From Nitzschia sp. DOCU1 (taxonomy: Eukaryota > Bacillariophyta > Bacillariophyceae > Bacillariales > Bacillariaceae), in assembly GCA_951394045.1 (NCBI GenBank), contig OX595986.1:4493534-4557533 (forward strand): a DNA stretch of 64,000 nt, read 5' to 3'. The notes below the pieces were generated by a model that had not been told where the DNA came from, searched no databases, and worked only from the letters and a program-made list of their open reading frames with translations. The number at the start of each line of letters is the position of its first letter. The first letter of the stretch is position 1. Shown piece by piece: positions 1 through 10,015 of this stretch. The position numbers and the translations under genes were made by a program.

Positions 1-2091
1 CAACAACACATGATGGAGAGCGGTCAGACGCCTGCGGGGCCCCAGATCTTACTAGAAGATCATTCCGGCAATGGCACTCTCGTCAACCAGACCGTCCACT
101 TGCGCAAAGGGCATCAGAGACTGCTCCATAGTGGCGACGAGATTTGTCTCATCAATCCAGACACCTTGCGCAAACGCATACAGTCCAGTCGTCGCTTGCG
201 ACAAGTACTACAGCACTATTCGTATGTGCTAGTCTTGTCCAACAAACCCAAACGGCCTTGTGTCAATCCACGAGCCATGAACTATGTAGGAGCACAACAA
301 GCGTTGCCAGCAGGAGCAGCAGCATCCATCATGGACCGGGGTATTGCGTCCCCACGATCGGCACGGCGCATTGAGGCGCATTATGAACTTCGAGAAGTTC
401 TGGGAGATGGAACGTCGGGGCAAGTTCGTCGGGCGATTCATCGCCAGTCAGGAAAAGAATTTGCCGTCAAGGTCATTTCGTTGCGACGACAATTGGATTT
501 GACGTCGATGGAGCATGAAGTCAACATGATGCAATCCTTGGATCATCCGTATATTGTACAATTGGTTGATGTCTTTGTACATCCTGGCATTGCCATGTAT
601 TTAGTCATGGAGCTGGTAGCTGGGGGAGACTTATTTGACCGTATTGTGCAACAGGAACGATACACAGAAGTGGATGCGAGGCGAGTCATGAGGCGTCTCT
701 TGTCAGCGGTTCATTATCTTCATCAGACCAAGAATATTGTACACCGGGATTTGAAACCAGAGAATATTTTGTGCTCGTCCCCCACTCACGTCAAATTGGC
801 GGACTTTGGTCTCGCCAAGATTATTCATTCCGATGGACTCAAGACGTTTTGCGGAACACCGCAGTACTTTGCCCCGGAAGTCTTGCAACGACGCACAACA
901 GTAGCAGGTTCGGGGCGATATGGAAAGCCTGCCGATATTTGGTCTTTGGGTGTCATTTTGTACATCTTGTTGACGGGTCGACCGCCTTTTGAAGCAGCCT
1001 TGGATCCCCAGCTAGCGTTCGATGCCTTGGATTTTGAAGATCCTATTTGGAAGGACATGGAACAAGCCAAAGAACTTGTCCAGCAAATGCTTCGCTTGGA
1101 CCCCAAACGACGTATTACCGTGCGACAAGCTTGCGATCATCCTTGGATCAATATCGAAGACGGTGATACTCATGCTCATCCATTGGACGATCCTGCTGTA
1201 ACTGGCCGCAAACGTTTATTTCTGGAAGCCAAGAATTTTACTCCACCAGATCCAGAAGAAGGATCCAAGACGGCGGAAGGCTCGGAGGAAGACGATTCCA
1301 TTGTGTCAAAAGAGAGTCGGTTGTCCAAAGAAGACTTTGCAGCAGCTGCCACGTCCCACCAACGAGTGGAAAGCATCGACTTTGTCAATGTCAAGGTATT
1401 GGCAGAAGAGGCTGGAGAGCAAGGCTCGCCGTCCAAAATGTTAGAAGAACCATTGGCAGCCGAGAATCAAGAGGACAAGGAGGCCGATACGATGACTAGC
1501 CCCGATATTTCCCTGTCGGATCGTGTAGCTCGAGACTTGTCTGTGACACCGTCAGAGTGTGGAGAAGATGACCTTCCGCGATCACCACTGGCGGCGATGA
1601 ATCTCAATGAGCGTAGCAATCGTTTCCGTGATCACGTTTTGCGTCAACAACAACCAAACGACGACAATGGCAATACATCGCCCACTGGACGGGCTGCTCG
1701 CGATTCCAGCCAGGTTGCCGTGACTCCCACGGCATCCAATGTTCGGCCTACTGAGAAGTCTCTCGATGCTTCGGAATTTTGCAACGGTGAAGAGGAGGAA
1801 GACGATCCCATCCTTTCACAATTCAGTTCGGAACCTTCCAGCTTGGAGTCCTTTCCAGATAGTCCCGCCAAGGCTGAAGATACGGCTGCCCCGCAGCCCA
1901 AAGAGAAAACGTCAAAGGATTCTTCTGCCGCCGCAAGCAAAAAGAAGCGCAAACGCAAGAATGATGCGGAGGATGTAAAGGACAATGAAAACGACGACGA
2001 CAAGACCACGCATCGCAATCAGAAGCCAGCTATACAAAAGAAGCTGAGCGAATTTTTTGTTCCCAAAAAGGCCAAGTGCGAGATCAAGTAG
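1..2091 (+). CDS. FHA-domain Ser/Thr kinase, CHK2/RAD53-like, 5' truncated by window edge
   Basis: Probable DNA-damage checkpoint kinase. The frame is open to the window edge, so the true start lies upstream; residues are counted from the ATG at 10. Residues about 14-60 are the end of an FHA phosphothreonine-binding domain (SGNGTLVN). The kinase domain spans about 120-385: VAIK-type lysine K154, catalytic D247 in HRDLKPEN, D265 in DFG, then FAPE and a final DHPW motif. The remaining 300 residues are acidic and low complexity, with a basic nuclear-signal-like cluster (KKKRKRK) and, at the extreme C-terminus, QKKLSEFF (residues 676-683), a textbook PCNA-interacting (PIP) box followed by basic residues. 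FHA plus a CAMK-type kinase is the CHK2/RAD53/Cds1 arrangement; the terminal PIP box is not usual for that family. The gene converges on the LRR gene downstream. Confidence 0.85.
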   Translation, partial: QQHMMESGQTPAGPQILLEDHSGNGTLVNQTVHLRKGHQRLLHSGDEICLINPDTLRKRIQSSRRLRQVLQHYSYVLVLSNKPKRPCVNPRAMNYVGAQQALPAGAAASIMDRGIASPRSARRIEAHYELREVLGDGTSGQVRRAIHRQSGKEFAVKVISLRRQLDLTSMEHEVNMMQSLDHPYIVQLVDVFVHPGIAMYLVMELVAGGDLFDRIVQQERYTEVDARRVMRRLLSAVHYLHQTKNIVHRDLKPENILCSSPTHVKLADFGLAKIIHSDGLKTFCGTPQYFAPEVLQRRTTVAGSGRYGKPADIWSLGVILYILLTGRPPFEAALDPQLAFDALDFEDPIWKDMEQAKELVQQMLRLDPKRRITVRQACDHPWINIEDGDTHAHPLDDPAVTGRKRLFLEAKNFTPPDPEEGSKTAEGSEEDDSIVSKESRLSKEDFAAAATSHQRVESIDFVNVKVLAEEAGEQGSPSKMLEEPLAAENQEDKEADTMTSPDISLSDRVARDLSVTPSECGEDDLPRSPLAAMNLNERSNRFRDHVLRQQQPNDDNGNTSPTGRAARDSSQVAVTPTASNVRPTEKSLDASEFCNGEEEEDDPILSQFSSEPSSLESFPDSPAKAEDTAAPQPKEKTSKDSSAAASKKKRKRKNDAEDVKDNENDDDKTTHRNQKPAIQKKLSEFFVPKKAKCEIK

Positions 2092-2260
2092 TCATGTTCC
2101 ATTCTCAAAGGGAGCATTCCGTTGCAAGACCTTATGAAGCTACTCCTGACATTTAGTAATTCGTTTGGCGAGGTCGCCACCGAGTACAAGTAGCTAGCCA
2201 TAAAGCATCCAAGCATACCATAGCAGAAGTTTAGCAATGGATTAGTCATATTGTATTCCT

Positions 2261-3919
2261 CTATATAGCTTTTACCGGCTTCATCTTTGATGGGAGCCAG
2301 GACACTACAGTTGGATTGGTTCGCACCAAAAAGTAAAGACAACGAAGATCCTCGGACGCGGCAGCCTTCAAGGTCTGGAGCCAAAGCGGCGCGTTGTCTA
2401 GTTCGTCCAACAGTTGCCTTCGCCCCAATCTATTGAGGCGAATGAATGTGTTTATGTCGGAATGGGGCATTACAATATCCACCGTCGATGGCAGCCACAA
2501 ATGCTGCAGAGTGTAATTGTCCTGCACCAGCATATCTTCCAAGGCTTGATAGGCGACGTGTGTCAAATGGAGGTTCTTCGAGAGCTTTACTCGCTGTAGG
2601 GTAGTATTGGATTTTAACATTTCTGCAAACTCCACCACACTTTCATCGCGCAACTGGTTACCATGGAGATTGATCGACGTCAATGTGGAATTGCGTTTTA
2701 GAGCAAATGCCAGAGCCTTGCAGCCTTCGTCTTTGACCTTGTTGTCAGCCAAGTTCAATCGTTCCAACGTCGCATTGGTTTGTAATGACGCGGCGATCAC
2801 ATTGCAGGAAGCCTCGGTAATGAGCGTTTCGGCCAATGACAAAGATTTCAATGTTTCATTCCGTCCCAGTCCCGCTGCAATCATGGCCACGCCTTCGTCC
2901 CGCAGGGCATTTTGATTTAGTGTTAGGTTTTGCAGTGCCGATTCGCTGCTAGCAATCAAATGAGCAAAGCGTCGACTTGCATATAGTTCCAATCCATTAG
3001 CTGCCAAGTCCAATGTATGCAGGGTTTGATTGTTTGCCAACGCGGCCGCCATGGCGGAACCGCAATCGTCGGGGATCATGTTGTATCCCAGATACAATTC
3101 TTGCAACGTACTGTTCGATGTCAGCAAGTAGGCCAGCGCCATACCGCATTCAAAATTGAGTCCATTTTGTTCCAGTGCCAAGGATCGCAGTGTTGTGTTT
3201 TCTTCCAGGCTGACTAGAAGTTCGGGAAGGATGGGCCCCAAGCGGAGGCGTCGTAGCGACAACGACTGAATCGACTTGGAAGCAAATAGTTTAATGACGG
3301 ATTGCTGTGTCAGACGCTGATTGATCGGAGAATGAGATCGAATTGTCAATTCTTTCAAATTGGGTAGTGTCGTTAAAACACTAACTAGTGGATCCAAATC
3401 GAAAGAGTCTTCGACATCTTGTATCGCAAACGATTCCAAAGAATCCTTTAGAGCGTGCCGCAGAATTTTGAGAAACTCGATATATTCGGAATCTTTGGTG
3501 TTTCTTGGATTCCCCGATTTGCACAAAACGTTGTCTTTGAAATGAATACTTTGTAGAGTCAAGGATTTGAGCGCTCCTCGTGTCTTTTGCAAGGCGGCGT
3601 TCACTAAATCCATGTGCAGTCCAGCAAGCCCTGAGCTTCCGAGTCGAAATTGTTGCAAATTCGGCAAGGACCCCACTGCTTCGAACAATTCAAATTTCTC
3701 TTCCTTGGTCAGATCCTTCAGAAATCGTAGAATCATATTGACACTGGTAACAGTGTGATTGACTCGTAAGGCCGCGAGAAAGTCTCGAAATTCAGTACTG
3801 TCGTTTTGAAAATTATAGGAACGACTGCCATCGACATTTCGAAAGTCAATCTCGGTAAGGCTGGGATCGTTGTCGCGGATTCGCTGAATCAAGTACTCGA
3901 TACTTTGAAGAGATGTCAT
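2261..3919 (-). CDS. Leucine-rich-repeat protein of the ribonuclease-inhibitor (RNI/NLRC-like) type
   Basis: A 552-residue single-exon protein. From about residue 190 to 460 it is built of 27-29-residue repeats of the pattern LxxLxLxxNxIxxxGxxxLAxxL, the ribonuclease-inhibitor LRR subclass, which forms a curved binding scaffold. No NACHT, kinase or membrane segment is visible and no signal peptide is obvious, so it is probably an intracellular binding protein; the ligand cannot be inferred. The ATG at 3919 is the first in frame. The gene is divergent from the metacaspase (485 bp apart) and convergent with the kinase gene (169 bp). RNI-type LRR proteins form large families in diatoms and oomycetes, so orthology is uncertain. 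Confidence 0.75.
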   Translation of the reverse strand: MTSLQSIEYLIQRIRDNDPSLTEIDFRNVDGSRSYNFQNDSTEFRDFLAALRVNHTVTSVNMILRFLKDLTKEEKFELFEAVGSLPNLQQFRLGSSGLAGLHMDLVNAALQKTRGALKSLTLQSIHFKDNVLCKSGNPRNTKDSEYIEFLKILRHALKDSLESFAIQDVEDSFDLDPLVSVLTTLPNLKELTIRSHSPINQRLTQQSVIKLFASKSIQSLSLRRLRLGPILPELLVSLEENTTLRSLALEQNGLNFECGMALAYLLTSNSTLQELYLGYNMIPDDCGSAMAAALANNQTLHTLDLAANGLELYASRRFAHLIASSESALQNLTLNQNALRDEGVAMIAAGLGRNETLKSLSLAETLITEASCNVIAASLQTNATLERLNLADNKVKDEGCKALAFALKRNSTLTSINLHGNQLRDESVVEFAEMLKSNTTLQRVKLSKNLHLTHVAYQALEDMLVQDNYTLQHLWLPSTVDIVMPHSDINTFIRLNRLGRRQLLDELDNAPLWLQTLKAAASEDLRCLYFLVRTNPTVVSWLPSKMKPVKAI

Positions 3920-4404
3920 AGTGTCTGCTGGGATTGATTTTGAAATGCAGCCATGACAGGTAGATGAGCGTTGCTATTCAATAGAGACGGGAGTACTACC
4001 GAATATGAAATATAAGGCTCATTTCTTCCGCCGCCGTCTGTCAACCGTCAGGTTCCATTTTTGACCCGTTCGACTCATTGGATTCGAAGGTCAATCCCGG
4101 AAAACGCATGGCAGGATTCAAACCAACGGATATTGCGAGCGCGCCCATCCTCAACGGTTCGCTTGGTGTTCCTCTATCTATGGAAGCCTTCTTCCGACTT
4201 CGGACGATAGTAAATATGTGGAACAAAGCATACGTCCACCTTTGCTGCGATTTTAGTACTCTTTAGCAGCAGCATACCCGCATTGCGATGGGAATCCGGA
4301 GACCCGTTACGCAACATTCTTGAACGAAGGACTCTGCAAACATATCTTGATTTGAGACTCGATCGATTTCCCTGAACCAACTATACGACGACCAAAGCGT
4401 TACC
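3920..4404. promoter_or_regulatory. Divergent intergenic region, LRR gene / metacaspase
   Basis: The 485 bp between the two start codons must hold both promoters. I see no repeat, RNA gene or convincing TATA element. Confidence 0.5.
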
Positions 4405-5593
4405 ATGTCGCGTGCTGAAGCAATTGCAAAGACGATTCACGCCAAGTTTCACATGATCTCTGGCAGTGAAGACAAGCAAACGTCGGCCGATGTCGGTAAT
4501 GTTGGCACATTTCAATTACCTGATCCCGCAGGAAAGGCAGGAGGGGCCTGCACATCCACGTTGATTAAAGTGCTAACGGATAATCGCGGTGCAAAGATGA
4601 GCTGGATCGAATTGCTACGTCGCATGCGAACTGTCCTAAGAGAGAAAGGCTTCAGTCAAGTTCCTCAATTGAGCAGCAGCGAAATGCTGGACGTCAATGA
4701 TACATTCTATATCGTGCCTCCTGAGACGCGAGAAGCGAACGGGGCGAAACGAGCCATCTTGATTGGCATTAACTACACCGGCCAACAGGGTCAGCTTTCC
4801 GGCTGTCACAATGACGTGCACAACATTAAAAAATACTTGATTGAAAAGGAAGGATTCCTGGAGAAAGACATGCTGATTTTGATGGACGACAATAAAAGCC
4901 ACCAGCCAACTCGCAAGAACATCATGGACGCTTTTGCGCGAATCACACAATACAGCAAGGCGCATGATACAGTCTTTATTCATTATTCAGGACACGGAGG
5001 AAATGTCCGCGATACAAGTGGAGACGAGGAGGATGGGTACGATTTTGATCGTTCTGAAGGCAATCATCTTGTTCTCGTCCCCACACTAACGATTCATTGT
5101 TTCTTTCTTGTGTGCTTTCCAGATACGATGAAACTTTGATTCCTGGTATGGTTTTCTTTTTCCTCGAGTCTGCTAGCCCCACTTTGTTTCTTACTGTTTT
5201 CTTTCTCGTGATTTGTTTTAGTTGATTTCAAAAAGGCGGGACATATTCTAGACGATGAAATCTTTAATGTCGTGGTCAAGAAAATGCCAAAGGATGTTCA
5301 TGTCACGGTGTTGGTACGTTTATTGTTTGATTAAGCTCTCGATTGCCCTTTGCTGTTCGTTCCTCAAATCTTCCAATAATTGTTTGGACTCCTAGATGGA
5401 TTGCTGCCACAGTGGAACCGTCTTGGACTTGCCATACAATGTGATGGCTACGGAATCGCAGATGCACGACAATAGCTCTTTCAACATGAACCTCCTTGAT
5501 CCTAATGCCCTTATGTGCTGTGCCATGATTGCGCTTTGTTTTGGTCCCGAGTTGATGGACATTGTTGGTGGAATTTTCGGTGCACTTTTTTGA
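4405..5593 (+). CDS. Type III metacaspase (p10-like region N-terminal to p20), four exons
   Basis: Caspase-like cysteine protease, expected to cleave after Arg/Lys in a calcium-dependent way. Exons 4405-5036, 5123-5145, 5222-5313 and 5396-5593 join in frame with GT-AG introns to give 314 residues. Joining restores DGYDETLIPVDF across the first two introns and MDCCHSG at the start of exon 4. The p20 core has catalytic His197 (HYSGHG) and Cys253 (DCCHSG). The protein ends about 60 residues after the cysteine, so no p10 follows. Instead residues about 50-100 hold a p10-like stretch (SWIELLRRMR, then FSQVPQLSSS). This swapped order defines type III metacaspases, known from algae with secondary plastids. 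The C-terminal tail is hydrophobic. Exon 2 is only 23 bp. The gene is convergent with the TLDc gene. Confidence 0.88.
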
Positions 5594-5685
5594 TTGATAA
5601 CAGGATCAAATTTCTTACCACGGTTCATAATGTTGTGTCGGATACATGAAAGTTTAAATCCAGTAGTACCTTCTAATAGCGTTAA

Positions 5686-7260
5686 CTAAAACCTGATATT
5701 TCGTTGCAGAAAGGCTACATTGCATTCCATGATCTCTGCTTCTTCGACACTGAGACAGGGAGTCAAGGCCCAAACTTCCAAGTTAAGAATTTCAAATCTT
5801 GATCCATCGCTGTGTTTATCTGAAAGCGAAGGCGACCGAAAAGTTAGACAGGGGGACGACGTCCCCTCGAGCAAGCAATCGTCGTCAAAGGATATCGCGA
5901 AACCCCATTGATGCGACTCGATCATTTTACCTCCACCGAGCGCTTGCGAACAGGGACAGGATACACCACCTACTGCAAGCCGCACAGGATGGCTTTGACA
6001 GAGTTGGATCATTCGATTCTCAAACGAGTATCGAAAGATTTCAATGTCGCTCTCCTTCCTTGCTTGTTCCGCGATGGAGTCAGAAATTTCACCACGGTGA
6101 TGCCTCATTTTCCATACGAAGGACTCCACCGTTCCATAAAAGTTGGGATCAAAATGCCACGGTTCGGCCACAAATGCCCCGAAGACTTCTCCATCCACCG
6201 TTTCTATCGCCATGATCGAATATCTCGAACTTCGCACGTTATTCATAAAGGTTGACAACGACGCGCCATCACGAACTAGCGAGTACTTTAGCCAAAAGGC
6301 TTCACCTCGTTTGCACAGAGGGAGTGCCTCCTGCAACCGATGCATCAAGGGAGGCGAAAGCACATGAGGGGATGCTGCTTTGTCGTCCGCAGACGTCCCA
6401 AGAATGCTGAAGTCGAAATGAATCCCGGTGAAGTCTTCATCCACTCGTGCCCAAGGATCGTAGCTGCTGCCTCCTTCTGAACTAGTGGTAGTAATAGGAG
6501 ATTTGCATGGAAAAGTGTTGTAGTCATTTTCGTCGTTTTCTCCTTCTAACCACCCTTCTTCCTTGGCGGCTTGAACAGCCAACAGAGCAATCTCCTTCAT
6601 TTCTGCCGGAGTGCTCGTCCTTCTGTTGCACCGCTTTATTTCATCAAGCACATTGATGACTTCCCTGGTCACGAAGGCATCCCGCTTTTCCATCAAGCTT
6701 TGGACACGCCTATGGCCCATATGCTTGTTTAGATCTAAAATGATCTTGCTCGCCGTCTTGAACATTGCCACGTGTGTAGTGTTGTTGCGTTGGCGTATGC
6801 GAAGACTCGTTCGACGTGCTGCCGACCCAACCTTCGATGGTTCATCACTGCATCTAGTCCCAAGAGTTTTTGGTGTGTTTTGAGGAAATGTCTTTTGCAG
6901 TCGTTCTTGAGCAAACTGCACTTGGGCATCGTCACCCTGTTCCACGATACTTTCTAGAACCGTCTTTTCAATGGGTGCCAACGAATACGCCACTTGGTCG
7001 ATTTTCACCTGCAGCGACTCTCGTCGACTCAAAGCCATGAGTGCTGGGATCGAAGATGTCACATTATCTTCCTGCTTTGAACGAGATCCCCATGGACCAG
7101 TAGCATTATCAGGTCGACGAAAAATTGAAGAACGCTTATTTTCACGTTCTTGCAACCGATCGCTGCTGCTACTGCTACCAAGGCATACCAGCTTTTCAGG
7201 AAAGATCAGGCTTTCGTATTGTCCCACTTCCACAAAGTCAAATCGCTGAATAGAAGCCAT
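5686..7260 (-). CDS. TLDc-domain protein (OXR1/NCOA7-like)
   Basis: A 524-residue single-exon protein. Residues about 305-510 match the TLDc domain: LxxxLP, FWLKYSLVRDGASLSTF, a VFGAF strand, FYGTVESFVW, a Gly-rich AVGG segment, GFAISFDDDCLLEG, then CLTFRSPSL and LEVWAL. TLDc proteins of the OXR1/NCOA7 group are linked to oxidative-stress resistance and V-ATPase regulation. The first 300 residues are charged, contain no LysM or other domain I can name, and include a helical stretch at about 75-240. The ATG at 7260 is in frame. The 3' end is 92 bp from the metacaspase 3' end. A close functional match within the TLDc family cannot be assigned. Confidence 0.8.
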   Translation of the reverse strand: MASIQRFDFVEVGQYESLIFPEKLVCLGSSSSSDRLQERENKRSSIFRRPDNATGPWGSRSKQEDNVTSSIPALMALSRRESLQVKIDQVAYSLAPIEKTVLESIVEQGDDAQVQFAQERLQKTFPQNTPKTLGTRCSDEPSKVGSAARRTSLRIRQRNNTTHVAMFKTASKIILDLNKHMGHRRVQSLMEKRDAFVTREVINVLDEIKRCNRRTSTPAEMKEIALLAVQAAKEEGWLEGENDENDYNTFPCKSPITTTSSEGGSSYDPWARVDEDFTGIHFDFSILGTSADDKAASPHVLSPPLMHRLQEALPLCKRGEAFWLKYSLVRDGASLSTFMNNVRSSRYSIMAIETVDGEVFGAFVAEPWHFDPNFYGTVESFVWKMRHHRGEISDSIAEQARKESDIEIFRYSFENRMIQLCQSHPVRLAVGGVSCPCSQALGGGKMIESHQWGFAISFDDDCLLEGTSSPCLTFRSPSLSDKHSDGSRFEILNLEVWALTPCLSVEEAEIMECNVAFLQRNIRF

Positions 7261-7926
7261 TCTATTCAGTCGGGAGTCGACCTGGTTTGAATGAGGTTAA
7301 TGGTTCTGTTTGTGTCCAAAACTTGGAAACGTTCTTTCTTGTCCAAATTCAGGAGATTTGGGCGAACATCATCGCAAAGTGCCTACGCAAAAAAACTCCG
7401 AACCCAAAATTTGACCGTTTTGATTCCTCTATTCATTCGTGTAAAGTCCAGAGTCGAATCGGTCGGATGCCACTCTACAGATCGCAAATTAATCTCCCGG
7501 CAGCTCTGTACTCTACTACTAGATACCCGATAGGGTTAATAGGCGACCCTTAGTTGTAATAAGGTACTGACTGTCTGTGCACGAGGTAGCGAAAATGTGA
7601 CGACGATGAGGTAGTGTAGCAAATAGAGAAGTTGGAAGACTATGCGCTGATGGTGGCGGTTGTGAACTACAGACCGGATGAAGACGCTCTTTCCGTACAA
7701 GAAGATGCTTATAAGTACTAGCTAGCTATCATTGTACTCTGACTACCTGTGTCTGCATTGGATCGAAATTAAATCGGCTGTCAAGTTGCCGGAGTGCAAC
7801 TCGTACCATTATATTGAATTTTCCGACCCCATATCTGATCCCGTCCATTCAGTCCCAGGCCGGTCTACTAGCTCAAGAATCAACAGAGCGAACTGTATAA
7901 CGACACCAATTCCAAGCTAAATCGCA
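7261..7926. other. Intergenic, nothing recognised
   Basis: Between the TLDc start and the BolA stop. Short open frames at 7287-7553 show no family motif. No tRNA or repeat seen. Confidence 0.5.
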
Positions 7927-8423
7927 TTATCCATTTTTCTTAGGTAGACTACCATCGCCTCCTTTGCAGCTGGGCGACGGTGGTATCAAAGAATTATTTT
8001 CCCATTGCGATGGACTTTTGGCCACAATGCTGAGCGCGTGTACAGGACCTTCCAGCTCTTGTGATAGGGCATTATTAATCAAGCGATGCCTTTGTATTGG
8101 TGATTTCACACTTTCAAATTGAGGAGATACAACCACCACCTTGAAATGCGTCTCCGAATTTTTGGGGCTGCTGGACGGAAGTTTGCACAAGAAGTCAGAC
8201 GGAGACAAGAAATCTGATATGATCATAGATCGATGGCACAAACAACTTACACATTGTGCATATGAGATTCATTGATTACATCCAAATGCGTCGGCTGAAA
8301 AGCGGCCGTCAACTTTTCCTGGATTGCGGCGGCAACCGGAAAGGAGCTCATGGTCTGATGTTGCGAATGCTTGAGGGAAATTCTGCCAAATCGTCGCGCC
8401 GAGGAGAGGACAAAACCATTCAT
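7927..8423 (-). CDS. BolA-family protein, probably mitochondrial, two exons
   Basis: BolA proteins partner monothiol glutaredoxins in iron-sulfur cluster trafficking. Exons 8423-8251 and 8167-7927 (minus strand; intron 8168-8250, GTAAGT...CAG) join to 137 residues. Splicing restores the BolA signature: NESHMHNVPKNSETHFKV, then HRLINNAL and HALSIVAKSP. The region before the BolA core (SSARRFGRISLKHS) is Arg/Ser-rich without acidic residues, as in a mitochondrial presequence; a second Met (MSSFP) could give a cytosolic form. I chose the ATG at 8423 because the open frame further upstream starts only with TTG. The C-terminal extension of about 30 residues is low complexity. It shares a 380-bp divergent promoter region with the LON-domain gene. 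Confidence 0.87.
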
Positions 8424-8803
8424 GAGAGTTTCGACGACGACTCCAAATAGCGTACTGGACAAGATTGCTAGAAGAGATGCAGCAAACTAATGGTCGGCTC
8501 GGTTTTGTGTGGCATTCGTCATGGTGGAATGAACCCATGCGCTAAAAAACACGATCTTCTTCGACGAAACAAGGCATTTTGTGCGACATCTTCGATTCAA
8601 CCGCGCTGAGCGCATTGATGACTGACTCGACTGACTCATTCAATCGTGAAATCGCACACGGCGCCCAAAGATTCGCGAGCGACCATGACGATTCATTCCA
8701 CGGTTTTCGTTGCTCATCTTCCTTCCGTTTATTATCCCATGTCACAATCATCTACCCGAGTGAAAGAACCTTCAGCAAGAGCCATTAGAAAAGTACTCTG
8801 ATC
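8424..8803. promoter_or_regulatory. Divergent intergenic region, BolA / LON-domain gene
   Basis: A 380-bp head-to-head interval presumed to carry both promoters; no specific site recognised. Confidence 0.5.
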
Positions 8804-10015
8804 ATGTCTGCTCATGCCAAGAATCGGCAGCTGGTTAGAAGTCTGTATCGAAATCTGCTCAAATGGTGCCGAGAAACTCCGTCGAATCTTTCGCTGTCCC
8901 ACCTCGTCCATCCGGTCGACGGAACACTGATCAAAACCTCCGACGACCTTCGACAGTCAGTGCGAAGATCATTTCGCCGAGAGAACTCAGATGTAAAGCA
9001 AGATATTCGGAAAGCGTTGGATGGACTTCGGTTGCTTCATTCGTTGGATCGAAAAACGCTTCCACCACTCCATCATGATGCTGAAGAACAATATGGCGAG
9101 GTCGGCGATATATCCTCGACTTGTTCCTCTCCCAAGGATTGGGTGGACGCTGTTGAATGGCTACCACGGATGGATGAGATGAAGGATCAGCCCTACCAGC
9201 CATCAGATCTTCCACTCTTTCCTCTGTCGAGTCCGTTGATCCCAAACGGGGACAGTGACGACCAGCCTTTGCCACTTTATTCTTATATCAACGATGTTCC
9301 AGTGCATGGAATGGAAACGCCGTTGAGAATATTTGAACCGCGATACCGTGAACTATACAAAGATGTTTTGTCGAATGGTAGCAGAAGATTTGTGGTGCCC
9401 GTGGCACATCCTTACCATGCCGGTCGTTTCGCCAGGTATGGATGGCTCTATGAAATCATGCAGGTAGACGATGTTGCCGACCAAACGCGTGGACAAATAC
9501 ATTTAGTGGCCCATCATTTGGTGACTTTTCCTGTGCGCATCGACACGATAGTGAATCCCACCGACTGGACAACAAAGACAACGTACTTGCGAATTCAGGG
9601 AGAAGTGCTGGACGAAAAGCCCTTTGCAAGGCGTGAAGATTTGAACGAGATATCTGTCACCTTGCAGGAGCTCATGTCAAAACAGAAGCATTACGTTTTA
9701 GCGACAAGACTGTTCTCAGGACTTACCGAAGATGGCATTTGGGGACTAGCGTCAGTGTGGGTCAATTGGCTACAAATGGAGGCGCTAGAGTTGCAAGTGA
9801 AAATAGCGGCAGACATTAAGCTACAGACCGATAAAATGGGGACTGAGGTGGTGAACAGCCACATGATCCAGTCCATCCAAGCTCCGTTCCGGGAAGAACT
9901 GGAGTCGTTACTGACGGAGGCGTCGACGCTAGTACCCCTACTACTGCAAGAGTCGCCCAAAGAGCAATGCGAGCGTATGCACAATCGAATCAAATCCCGA
10001 CTGTTCCAAGAGTAG
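8804..10015 (+). CDS. LON substrate-binding (PUA-like) domain protein
   Basis: A 403-residue single-exon protein. Residues about 145-290 resemble the N-terminal domain of Lon proteases: LPLFPLSSPLIP, then TPLRIFEPRYRELY and repeated beta strands (RRFVVPV, GRFARYGWLYEI, IHLVAHHLVTFPVRI). No AAA+ or protease domain follows, so this is a stand-alone LON-domain protein, as found in plants (including plastid forms), cereblon and bacteria. The first 140 residues are basic and may contain targeting information but show no clear hydrophobic signal. The C-terminal 100 residues are predicted helical. Its role is unknown; substrate or ligand recognition is the usual inference for this domain. Confidence 0.75.
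   Translation: MSAHAKNRQLVRSLYRNLLKWCRETPSNLSLSHLVHPVDGTLIKTSDDLRQSVRRSFRRENSDVKQDIRKALDGLRLLHSLDRKTLPPLHHDAEEQYGEVGDISSTCSSPKDWVDAVEWLPRMDEMKDQPYQPSDLPLFPLSSPLIPNGDSDDQPLPLYSYINDVPVHGMETPLRIFEPRYRELYKDVLSNGSRRFVVPVAHPYHAGRFARYGWLYEIMQVDDVADQTRGQIHLVAHHLVTFPVRIDTIVNPTDWTTKTTYLRIQGEVLDEKPFARREDLNEISVTLQELMSKQKHYVLATRLFSGLTEDGIWGLASVWVNWLQMEALELQVKIAADIKLQTDKMGTEVVNSHMIQSIQAPFREELESLLTEASTLVPLLLQESPKEQCERMHNRIKSRLFQE

Noticed and set aside
7287..7553. Open frames upstream of the TLDc gene
   Set aside because: Two overlapping frames of equal quality, no motif; likely promoter sequence.
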